Assembly (NCBI RefSeq): GCF_001695855.1
Contig: NZ_MBSS01000015.1
Span: 1 to 64,000 of the forward strand
Source of the DNA: Ensifer sp. LC163
GTDB lineage: Bacteria; Pseudomonadota; Alphaproteobacteria; Rhizobiales; Rhizobiaceae
Length of the DNA: 64,000 nt
Reading direction: 5' to 3'
Under the pieces are notes generated by a model, which was given only the letters and a program-made list of their open reading frames with translations, was not told where the DNA came from and did no database searches. Positions 35,009 to 42,384 of the stretch are shown in pieces (position 1 is the first letter of the stretch; each line of letters opens with the position of its first letter). The position numbers and the translations under genes were made by a program.

Positions 35009-35035
35009 TCTTTAATAATTTGATCATAAGAGGTC

Positions 35036-35053
35036 ACAATGTGATCACATTGT
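35036..35053. promoter_or_regulatory. Perfect 18-bp palindrome ACAATGTGATCACATTGT
   Basis: The sequence equals its own reverse complement over all 18 bases. It sits in the divergent promoter region between the ABC operon start (34906) and the regulator start (35230). Such symmetry is typical of a dimeric repressor site. The T-G-T-G-A-T-C-A-C-A centre also resembles CRP/FNR-type sites, so the binding protein is uncertain. Confidence 0.6.
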
Positions 35054-35229
35054 AAAGGGGCAAACTTGCGAATTGTCTAATTTTGATCGACGTGCCAGCG
35101 GAGCGCTAGGCTGTGGCCAGCCCTTGGGAGGGGCGCCCCTCGCCCGCGACCGCCATTTCCCTGGCGCATCCTTGCTGCGATCGCTTAAATGCACGCAGCC
35201 CTCTTCTTGAGATTGGGAGGATCAGTACA

Positions 35230-35979
35230 GTGAAAGAAACGAACACACTTAGGCTGGTTCCGGACGACCGGCGTCCGTCCGAAACCGTGAAGCAGTGGGT
35301 GTATCGCCGGCTGCGCCAGGCGATCATCACCGGCCGGATTCCGCCGGGCCAGCCGGTCACGATCCAGGGCATCGCGGAAATGCTCGACGTCAGCGCGATG
35401 CCCGTGCGCGAGGCGCTTCACCGGCTCGTTGCCGACGGCGCGCTTGAAAATCTTGACAACCGCCGTGTTCGGGTGCCTGACATCGACCCGGACAAGTTCG
35501 ATGAGATCATAACGGTGCGCATCGCGCTCGAGACGATCGCCGCCGAGCGCGCCATGCCGTTCGTCGACTATCTGCGGCTTGCGCGCCTGCAACAGCTCGA
35601 CGCGGAGACCGACGAGGCTTACACGGTCGGAAATATCGAACTCGGCATCGAGAAGAATTTCGCTTTCCATCGCTGCCTCTACGAGGTCCGCTCCTCGGCG
35701 GTACTGCTGCCGCTCATTGAATCGGTGTGGCTGCGCCTTGGTCCATTCATGCGCGAGGCCACGGAAAATCTCGACGAAAGCTACCGCGTCGACCGCCACG
35801 CGGAGGCGCTTGCCGCGATTCGCCAGCAAGATGCCGCCGCCCTGAAGGCAGCCATCGCCGCCGACATTCAGGAAGGGGCCGGGCATCTCGGGCATAAGCG
35901 GTTTCTCGACGTCGAGCTGAAGCAGGCGAGGTCGGGGAAGCATCGACCAGGGTGGTCACCTGCGAGCCCAATGAAATGA
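35230..35979 (+). CDS. GntR-family (FCD subgroup) transcriptional regulator
   Basis: 249 residues. Residues 15-80 are the GntR winged helix: VKQWVYRRLRQAIITGRIPP, GQPVTIQGIAEMLDVSAMPV and REALHRLVADGALENLDNRR. Residues 95-230 form the all-helical FCD effector domain with the metal-type residues (FAFHRCLYE, later H-x-E). GTG 35230 is chosen because GGGAGG lies just upstream and it matches the family N-terminus; the frame is open further but without a ribosome site. It is divergent from the polyamine operon, which is its most likely target, with putrescine or a pathway intermediate as effector. Confidence 0.9.
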   Translation: MKETNTLRLVPDDRRPSETVKQWVYRRLRQAIITGRIPPGQPVTIQGIAEMLDVSAMPVREALHRLVADGALENLDNRRVRVPDIDPDKFDEIITVRIALETIAAERAMPFVDYLRLARLQQLDAETDEAYTVGNIELGIEKNFAFHRCLYEVRSSAVLLPLIESVWLRLGPFMREATENLDESYRVDRHAEALAAIRQQDAAALKAAIAADIQEGAGHLGHKRFLDVELKQARSGKHRPGWSPASPMK

Positions 35980-36031
35980 TGGCGACAATTCACCCGGGCG
36001 AGTGAAATTTGCAGCAGATCCGTGCCGGTGA

Positions 36032-36361
36032 TCATCGCCCTACTCCCTGCTGGCGAAAGTTGAGCGTCCCGTGGCTTGTCTGCTGCGGCGCTTGATCCGG
36101 CTCGGCTGCTTCCTCTTCTTGGATTAGCCTGTGGTAACAAGCCTCAATATCCTGAGCGATGCCTTCGGCATCGTAGAGGTAACCATCCGTGCCGCCGTCG
36201 GTTTCGATGATCTCGGCAAGCGAGTTCATCACTGCGCGGCCGAGGCGCTGCAGCGCGTCTCGGTGCAGATCGGCGCCGCCGCTCTCGAACGCTCGATTGG
36301 CTTCGTCGAGCGCCTGGTGCATGGCCTGGAATGACCCGTCGATGTGGAGCTTCGTGTTCAC
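36032..36361 (-). CDS. Hypothetical 109-residue protein
   Basis: The translation looks like a real soluble helical protein: MHQALDEANRAFESGGADLH, RDALQRLGRAVMNSLAEIIE and AEGIAQDIEACYHRLIQEEE. I recognise no family. A GGAGG lies 12 bases before the ATG, further than ideal. It is divergent from the Ku genes and convergent with the GntR gene. Confidence 0.5.
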   Translation of the reverse strand: MNTKLHIDGSFQAMHQALDEANRAFESGGADLHRDALQRLGRAVMNSLAEIIETDGGTDGYLYDAEGIAQDIEACYHRLIQEEEAAEPDQAPQQTSHGTLNFRQQGVGR

Positions 36362-36532
36362 AGCACCGCCTCCTTACTCCTGGCTTGGTGCAACAGACTC
36401 CTCCAATGCAATACTCGTGGACAGGTCCATCCTACTATCGACAGCCCACTAACCGCCACAATTGATTCGCGTATTAGCCGGAACAAACGTAATCTGCCTC
36501 CGTTGAATCCGGATTTACCTGGAGAAATCGAA

Positions 36533-37396
36533 ATGGCCGGACGTGCTCTTTGGAAGGGCTTTCTGAAATTTGGCGAGGTCGCCTGCCCCGTCGCGCTGCA
36601 CAGTGCGGCGTCGACGTCGGAGCGCGTCAGCTTCAACACCTTGAACCGAAAAACAGGCAATCGGGTGAAGCGAGAGTTCGTCGACGCGGTGACCTATGGC
36701 GTCGTCGAGCGCGAAGACCAGGTCAAAGGATACGAGGTCGACAACAACCTCTATGTCGTGTTCGCACCGGATGAGATCGCAGCAACAACCCCACAGAGCG
36801 ACAAGACGCTGCGCGTCCAGACCTATGTGCCGTGCAGCGAAATCGACGACGTCTTCCTTGATAAGCCCTACTACCTGACGCCGGATCGCTTCGGCGCCGA
36901 GACGTTCGTCCTGATCAGGGACGCGATGCGACAATCGAAGGTAGCCGCCATCGCGCAGGCCGTGCTCTTCCGCCGGCTTCGCACGGTGCTGGTGCGCGCC
37001 CACGGCGACGGCCTGATCGCGACCACCCTCCACTTTGACTACGAGGTTCGATCGGCCAAGGAAGCTTTCGCCGAAATACCCAAGCTCAAGATCGAAGGCG
37101 AGATGCTCGACATCGCCAAGCACATCGTCAAGACGAAGACGGGCGAGTTCGATCCGAAGACGTTCGACGACCGCTACGACGCGGCACTCGCCGAGCTGGT
37201 GAAAGCGAAGATGGAAGGCCGGACCATCACCCCGAAGAAGGTTTCGAAGCCCGAGCCCGCAACCAACCTGATGGAAGCGCTGCGCATGAGCGCCGGCTTC
37301 GGATCCGCTCGGGCGTCGAAGCCCGTCACAAAGCGCGCCGCAGCCGCACAGCAGCCCGCCGCGGCAAAGCCGTCGACCCGCAGAAAGGCTGGCTGA
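36533..37396 (+). CDS. ku: Ku protein, first copy
   Basis: 287 residues. The bacterial Ku core begins RALWKGFLKFGEVACPVALH and includes VKREFVDAVTYGVVERED and YYLTPDRFGAETFVLIRDAM, then a helical C-terminal arm and a Lys/Arg/Ala-rich tail (about the last 45 residues) that in other bacterial Kus contacts DNA. Ku homodimers or heterodimers encircle broken DNA ends and recruit LigD. ATG 36533 has GGAG upstream; a longer in-frame reading lacks Ku similarity. The next Ku gene begins three bases after its stop. Confidence 0.94.
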   Translation: MAGRALWKGFLKFGEVACPVALHSAASTSERVSFNTLNRKTGNRVKREFVDAVTYGVVEREDQVKGYEVDNNLYVVFAPDEIAATTPQSDKTLRVQTYVPCSEIDDVFLDKPYYLTPDRFGAETFVLIRDAMRQSKVAAIAQAVLFRRLRTVLVRAHGDGLIATTLHFDYEVRSAKEAFAEIPKLKIEGEMLDIAKHIVKTKTGEFDPKTFDDRYDAALAELVKAKMEGRTITPKKVSKPEPATNLMEALRMSAGFGSARASKPVTKRAAAAQQPAAAKPSTRRKAG

Positions 37397-37399
37397 TCG

Positions 37400-38206
37400 A
37401 TGGCCGTCAAACCCTACTGGAAAGGCTATCTGAAGCTGTCGCTGGTCATGTGCCCGGTCGCCATGTCGCCGGCAACCAGTGAATCCGAAAAGGTGCGCTT
37501 TCACACGATGAGCCGCACCACCGGCAACCGTGTTGTCGCCCGATACGTTGACAGCGTCACCGGCAAGGAAGTTGCCGACCGCGACCAGGTGAAGGGTTAC
37601 GAGCGCGGCGACGGCGATTACGTCATCCTGGAAGACGACGAGATTGCAGCGGTCGGCCTCGAAAGCACGCGAACGATCGACATCAATCTGTTCACCCCAC
37701 GCGAGTCCATTCAATGGATCTGGCTCGACACGCCTCACTACCTGGTGCCGAACGACAAGGTCGGAGAGGAAGCTTTTGCGGTCATCCGGGAAGCGATGAA
37801 AGCCGAAAACATGGTTGGAATATCGCGGCTGGTCTTCGGCCGCCGTGAGCACGCCGTCATGCTCGAGCCGCGCGACGAAGGCATCGTTCTATGGACGCTT
37901 CGCTATGGCGATGAGGTGCGACCGGAGACGGAATATTTCTCAGACATCAAGGCGGAGAAACCAGACCTCAGCCTCTTGCCGTTGATGCAGCAGCTCATCA
38001 AACAGCACACGCAGACGTGGTCGCCCGACCTCATCACCGATCCGGTGCAGGACCGACTGCTCGAGCTGATTGCCCTCAAGAAGAAGTCGATCAAGAAGTC
38101 GGCAAGGGCCAAGACAAAGGAAGCGCCAATCGGCGGAAAGGACAACGTTGTCGATCTGATGGCCGCTCTGAAAAAGAGCCTTGAGGCGAAGAAGCGCGCC
38201 CATTAA
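37400..38206 (+). CDS. ku: Ku protein, second copy
   Basis: 268 residues, paralogous to the first copy: YWKGYLKLSLVMCPVAM, VVARYVDSVTGKEVADRDQV, HYLVPNDKVGEEAFAVIREA and a short basic tail (KKKSIKKSARAKTK). Multiple Ku paralogues are known in rhizobia, where different pairs can act under different conditions. The two genes are almost contiguous and surely cotranscribed. LigD is encoded convergently 450 bases downstream. Confidence 0.94.
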   Translation: MAVKPYWKGYLKLSLVMCPVAMSPATSESEKVRFHTMSRTTGNRVVARYVDSVTGKEVADRDQVKGYERGDGDYVILEDDEIAAVGLESTRTIDINLFTPRESIQWIWLDTPHYLVPNDKVGEEAFAVIREAMKAENMVGISRLVFGRREHAVMLEPRDEGIVLWTLRYGDEVRPETEYFSDIKAEKPDLSLLPLMQQLIKQHTQTWSPDLITDPVQDRLLELIALKKKSIKKSARAKTKEAPIGGKDNVVDLMAALKKSLEAKKRAH

Positions 38207-38654
38207 CTGCGGGAACAATGCTGCGCCTTAACGACTATATTAGTGCACGCGCGAAAGCGATCCAGATGATGATCCGTCGGGATCGTGTGCAAGGATGGCT
38301 TCCGCCAAGGAGGTCATCCTTTTCGTTGCGCGTCCTGACGACGCTTGAAGGAGCAAGCCCTCCATGAGCACGATTGATCCCACGCTCACTTGAAAAATGG
38401 AACTTCTGCGGAAAGCCCAGCCAGGAGTAGGACCTTGGTCCGACACGGACCGGCAAAGGTCGTAGGTGCGTTGTCGAATCTCACGCCCCATGCATACTCG
38501 GACAGGCAAAGCGCCCACGGAACAGCGGCCCGCCCCGCCGCCGTGAGTGCGAGTGGTCCCAGAGCGACGCCCCCAAAGCCCCATACCGTACCGCTCTGGG
38601 ACCCGCCTACCGATGCATCTGACCACGTTCGATACGCCGAACATCTTCTCACGT
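38207..38654. other. Convergent region between ku and ligD
   Basis: No gene I can support, although open frames cross it on both strands. It contains one copy of the 115-bp dispersed repeat (38409-38523). No clear rho-independent terminator is visible between the two convergent units. Confidence 0.5.
38409..38523 (+). repeat. Dispersed 115-bp repeat, copy A
   Basis: It matches 48184-48297 in the same orientation over its whole length at about 80 percent identity (counted by eye, 21 differences including one 1-base gap). The most conserved cores are TGTCGAATCTCAC and CATGCATACTCGG. In one shared frame both copies would encode a similar peptide (PA...HGPA-x-V-(V/I)-GALSNLT), but no start, ribosome site or full gene is evident. 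Nature unknown. Confidence 0.75.
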
Positions 38655-41291
38655 TCAGGTCTCCAGTCGCTTGATCGCCTCTGCAAGCGGTCGCTGCCCG
38701 TCGCAATAATCCTGCCAAGCCGTGGTCGCCTTCAACAGCTTCGGCACGGTTCGGATCGTGAAACGCTTCGGGTCAAGGCCTTGTCTGACCTGTGTCCAGG
38801 TAAGCGGCATCGAAACCGTAGCCCCGGGACGGGCCCGCGGAGACAGAGGGGCGACCGCAGTCGACATCCTGTCGTTGCGCAAATAGTCGAGGAAGATGCG
38901 GCCCTCGCGCTGATTCTTCGCCATTTTGATCAGGTAGAGTTCCGGATTGTCGCGGGCCATCCGCTCACAGACATCGTGGGCAAAAGCCTTCGCTTCATCC
39001 CAACTCAGTTTCTTTCCGCGTGCCGCCGCAAGAGGAGTAACGACATGCAGTCCCTTGCCGCCCGTCGTCTTGCAGAAGCTGGTGAGTCCAAGTTCTTCCA
39101 GCCGATCGCGAATCTCGCGCGCTGCTTCAATGACGTTGGAGAATTCGACGGCCGGCCCCGGGTCCAGGTCGAACACCAGGCGGCCGGGCACTTCCGGCTG
39201 ACCGGGCTCGCAGTTCCAGGGATGCAGTTCGACACCACCGATCTGGGCGATGGCCGCAAGGCCCTCGACGCGGTTGATCTGCAGATAGGGCTTCTTGTCT
39301 CCAAAAATCTTGACGAACTCCAAGAGGTTGGACGTCCCCGGCATGGCATGGCGCTGGAAGAATTGTTCCCCGCCAATGCCATCTGGCGTTCGCATGATCG
39401 AACAAGGGCGCCCCTTGATATGGTCGACCAGCCAGGATCCGACAGCTTCGTAGTAGCGGGCTAGATCCACCTTGGTCACCGGCTTCCCATCGCCGCCATC
39501 CGGCCAGAGCGGCTTTTGCGGACTCGAAATCAGCGCGCCCATGACCTCCGCCTTCCCGTCCTTGCGGAAACGATTGGGCGCGGGGTTTGCCGTCGATGGA
39601 TCGGGCACTTCAACTTTCGCAGGTGCCACCGGCTTTTCCGCCTCGACCTCGGCAGCCGGCTTGTCCTCCCGCAGCCCCTTGAAGGTGGCCTGGCGCACCT
39701 GACCGTCGGCCGTCCAGCCCGCGAACTCGATCTCGGCGACAAGCTCCGGCTTCAGCCAGACGACATTCGGATCCTTCTGGGGCGCCCCGATGCCCGTGAA
39801 GGGCGACCTAGCTGTCTTCAGCTCCTGCAGCTTTGGCAGCAGGGCTTCGACGGTCTTGGCGCCATAGCCTGTCCCGACCCGGCCGACATAGACGAAATGG
39901 TCGCCGTGATTGACGCCAACAAGCAGAGAGCGGAATTTACCGTTGGTCTTGGCATAGGCGCCAATGACGACTTCATGACCCGCCCGGCATTTCGATTTCG
40001 CCCAGGTGTCGGTGCGTCCGGACTGGTAAGGCGCATCCAACTTCTTCGAAACGATGCCTTCAAGCGAAAGCCGACAGGCCGAGCGCAAGACGGCATCACC
40101 GCCAGTCTCGAAATGCACGACGAAACGCAGGCGCGGATCGTCGCCCGCTTCCGACAGCATCGTTTCCAGCCGGTTCTTTCGTTCCGCCAGCCCAAAGTCA
40201 CGCAGATCGTCATTGCCGGCATACAGAAGATCGAATGCAAAATAGACCAAGGCGTCGGTCTTGCCTTCAGAAAGCGCTGCCTGAAGTGCTGCGAAATCCG
40301 GCATGCCGTTTGCGTCGAGTGCACAGATCTCCCCATCGATGACTGCATCAGGAAGGACTGCTCCTGATCTGGCGATCGCGGAAAATTTAGCGGTCCAGTC
40401 GAGACCCTTGCGGGTTTTTAGCGTTACCTTGCCATTCTCGATCCGCAACTGGACGCGATAGCCGTCAAACTTGATCTCATGGATCCAGCCTTCGGCCGCT
40501 GGCGGGCGTGCCAACGTTTCGCAAAGCTGCGGCTCGATGAAGTCGGGCATGCCGGATTTCTGGCGCTTGCCGGGTGTCGGCTTTTTCCTGGTCTTGGTTC
40601 CTGCCTCACGCGCCTCGGCTGCAAAACCACGATTGCTGTCCCATACGGCGTCCGCATCAACCGCGCCACCCTTTAACATGAAGGGTTTGGGCTTCCTGCC
40701 CTTGCCCGATGCGATCACCTGCATTGAGCGTCCGGAGGCGACCGACGTGTCATTCTCCTCAAGGACCGCCGCACCATTCTGCTCTACTGAGAAATCATCG
40801 TGATGCTTGATCAGGAGCCAATTGGTCCGTTTGCCACCATCGCGATCGTGCCGCATGCGAACGAGCACGAAGCTGCCTTGCAGCCGCGTTCCCTCCAACG
40901 TGAACTTGAAATCACCCTTGGCGAGCGCCTCTTCCGGCGTCCTGTCTCCCTGAGGCTCCCAATATCCGCGATCCCATAGCATCACCGTGCCGCCGCCGTA
41001 CTGGCCCTTCGGAATGGTGCCTTCGAAGTCGCCATAGTCGAGCGGATGATCCTCGACCTCGACGGCCAGGCGTTTGTCCTGGGGATCGAGTGACGGTCCC
41101 CTCGTCACGGCCCAGGATTTGAAGACGCCGCCGAGCTCGAGACGGAGATCGTAGTGAAGCCGCGTGGCGTCATGTTTCTGAATGACGAAGCGCCGCCGAT
41201 TGGACGGGTTCAGCTTACGCGATCCGCTCGGCTCCTTGGTCAGGCTGAAATCGCGCTTTTGCTTGTACGTCGACAGTCTATCGCTGGCCAT
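38655..41291 (-). CDS. ligD: DNA ligase D (3'-phosphoesterase, ligase, polymerase)
   Basis: 878 residues in the PE-LIG-POL order. Residues 10-190 are the 3'-phosphoesterase ([20 protein letters not shown], the His/Asp metal motif, and [19 protein letters not shown] split here as GDFEGTIP and GQYGGGTV). Residues 250-545 are the ATP-dependent ligase with nucleotidyl Lys274 in EIKFDGYR and motif EGIVSKK. Residues 590-878 are the primase/polymerase domain with LVFDLDPGP (catalytic Asp pair) and [11 protein letters not shown]. It seals Ku-bound double-strand breaks after end processing. It is convergent with the two Ku genes, an unusual arrangement for one pathway since they cannot share a transcript. 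Confidence 0.95.
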   Translation of the reverse strand: MASDRLSTYKQKRDFSLTKEPSGSRKLNPSNRRRFVIQKHDATRLHYDLRLELGGVFKSWAVTRGPSLDPQDKRLAVEVEDHPLDYGDFEGTIPKGQYGGGTVMLWDRGYWEPQGDRTPEEALAKGDFKFTLEGTRLQGSFVLVRMRHDRDGGKRTNWLLIKHHDDFSVEQNGAAVLEENDTSVASGRSMQVIASGKGRKPKPFMLKGGAVDADAVWDSNRGFAAEAREAGTKTRKKPTPGKRQKSGMPDFIEPQLCETLARPPAAEGWIHEIKFDGYRVQLRIENGKVTLKTRKGLDWTAKFSAIARSGAVLPDAVIDGEICALDANGMPDFAALQAALSEGKTDALVYFAFDLLYAGNDDLRDFGLAERKNRLETMLSEAGDDPRLRFVVHFETGGDAVLRSACRLSLEGIVSKKLDAPYQSGRTDTWAKSKCRAGHEVVIGAYAKTNGKFRSLLVGVNHGDHFVYVGRVGTGYGAKTVEALLPKLQELKTARSPFTGIGAPQKDPNVVWLKPELVAEIEFAGWTADGQVRQATFKGLREDKPAAEVEAEKPVAPAKVEVPDPSTANPAPNRFRKDGKAEVMGALISSPQKPLWPDGGDGKPVTKVDLARYYEAVGSWLVDHIKGRPCSIMRTPDGIGGEQFFQRHAMPGTSNLLEFVKIFGDKKPYLQINRVEGLAAIAQIGGVELHPWNCEPGQPEVPGRLVFDLDPGPAVEFSNVIEAAREIRDRLEELGLTSFCKTTGGKGLHVVTPLAAARGKKLSWDEAKAFAHDVCERMARDNPELYLIKMAKNQREGRIFLDYLRNDRMSTAVAPLSPRARPGATVSMPLTWTQVRQGLDPKRFTIRTVPKLLKATTAWQDYCDGQRPLAEAIKRLET

Positions 41292-41727
41292 TGCCGTCCC
41301 CAGTACATCTCCACCAACCCACCGATTTCTTCCGCTGCGGATCGAGCGGGCACCATCGCACTCGACCGCAAAAATCGTCGATCACGATCATAGGCTGCAA
41401 AAGGACATCTGTGTTCACCGCCTTGTCACGCTTGGCTGGCGCGGCTCGCGACCTCAGCAGACAAAAGTTTTTCAGACGCATTTGGTTCCTCTCGCGATGC
41501 TTGAGATTGCATGGAGGTCGCAGAAAATCGGCGAGCGCTGCAAGCACTTCATCGGTGCCTCTTCGGCGATGTGGTGGCCTCCATGCATTCGCTCGGCGTC
41601 TTTGCGACGAGCCGATCTGCGAAGAACCCGACCTTCGAAGAGGTCGGCATTCGCATCTCCTCGCCGTGGGCCTTTCCAAGCGGCCATGGAGCGTTACATA
41701 TGTGCAATCGTCCTGATCCTGGCCGCC
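41292..41727. other. Stretch between ligD and the ABC ATPase gene
   Basis: It must hold the promoters of ligD (minus) and of the AttE-H-like operon (plus). Several short frames occur on both strands, without domain or ribosome site. The ATPase frame itself stays open far upstream to 41182, but similarity starts only at 41728. Confidence 0.45.
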
Positions 41728-42384
41728 ATGGTGATCGCACTCCGCAATCTTAGTAAGTCCTATGAGACTGCCGAAGGGCGGCTTGAAGTGTTGAGAGGGA
41801 TCGATCTCGATCTCGGGGCGGGAGACAGCGTTGCCCTGACAGGGGAGTCTGGCAGTGGTAAGAGCACCCTGCTGCATCTCGTAGCCGGCCTCGACCGTCC
41901 GGACTCAGGCGAGATCGTGGTCGGGGGCCGCGACATCTCCAAGCTGGATGACCGGGGACGCGCCGCCTACAGGCGGACAGAAGTCGGCCTTGTATTTCAG
42001 CAGTTCAACCTTGTCCCCTCACTGGACGTGGCGGCGAACCTAGCCTTTCACGCCAAGCTTGCGGGACGCCACGATCCCGCTTGGGAAAATGAACTGGTGG
42101 AGCGCCTCGGAATCGGGCCATTGCTGACCAGATATCCCGAGCAGCTTTCCAGCGGACAACAGCAGCGAGTGGCGATCGGACGGACGCTTGCCGCGCGTCC
42201 CGGCTTGGTTCTGGCAGACGAACCCACAGGAAATCTGGACGAGACCAACGGAGACGCTGTCCTGGAGCTGATGCTCTCGCTTTCGAAGGGAACCGGATCG
42301 ACGCTGCTCATGGCGACGCATTCGCAAAGACTGGCGGATAGGCTCGATCGGCAGCTCCATTTGCGGTCCGGGAAAATCACATGA
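41728..42384 (+). CDS. ABC transporter ATPase (LolD/AttE-like)
   Basis: 218 residues, a single nucleotide-binding domain of the MacB/LolD group: VIALRNLSKSYETAEG, Walker A LTGESGSGKSTLLHLVAGLD, signature EQLSSGQQQRVAIGRTLA, Walker B LVLADEPTGNLDETNGD and H-loop ATHSQRLAD. Such ATPases work with FtsX-type permeases that usually extract or move lipids and lipoproteins rather than import solutes. ATG 41728 is preferred since family similarity starts there, though no strong ribosome site is visible. Its stop overlaps the permease start by four bases. Confidence 0.9.
   Translation: MVIALRNLSKSYETAEGRLEVLRGIDLDLGAGDSVALTGESGSGKSTLLHLVAGLDRPDSGEIVVGGRDISKLDDRGRAAYRRTEVGLVFQQFNLVPSLDVAANLAFHAKLAGRHDPAWENELVERLGIGPLLTRYPEQLSSGQQQRVAIGRTLAARPGLVLADEPTGNLDETNGDAVLELMLSLSKGTGSTLLMATHSQRLADRLDRQLHLRSGKIT

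Larger units (their letters stand above)
34907..35229. other. Divergent control region of the putrescine operon
   Basis: No gene. It contains the two operator candidates listed at 34993 and 35036, the box TTGACA at 34982-34987, and the ribosome site GGGAGG just before the regulator start. The AT-rich part is confined to about 34990-35085. Confidence 0.6.

Noticed and set aside
35036-35053. The 18-bp palindrome as a transcription terminator
   Set aside because: It has no loop, no T tract, and lies between divergent promoters rather than after a gene.
36032-38206. Long minus-strand frame opposite the first Ku gene (36515-37852, 445 codons)
   Set aside because: It has no recognisable domain, while both Ku genes on the plus strand are complete with ribosome sites.
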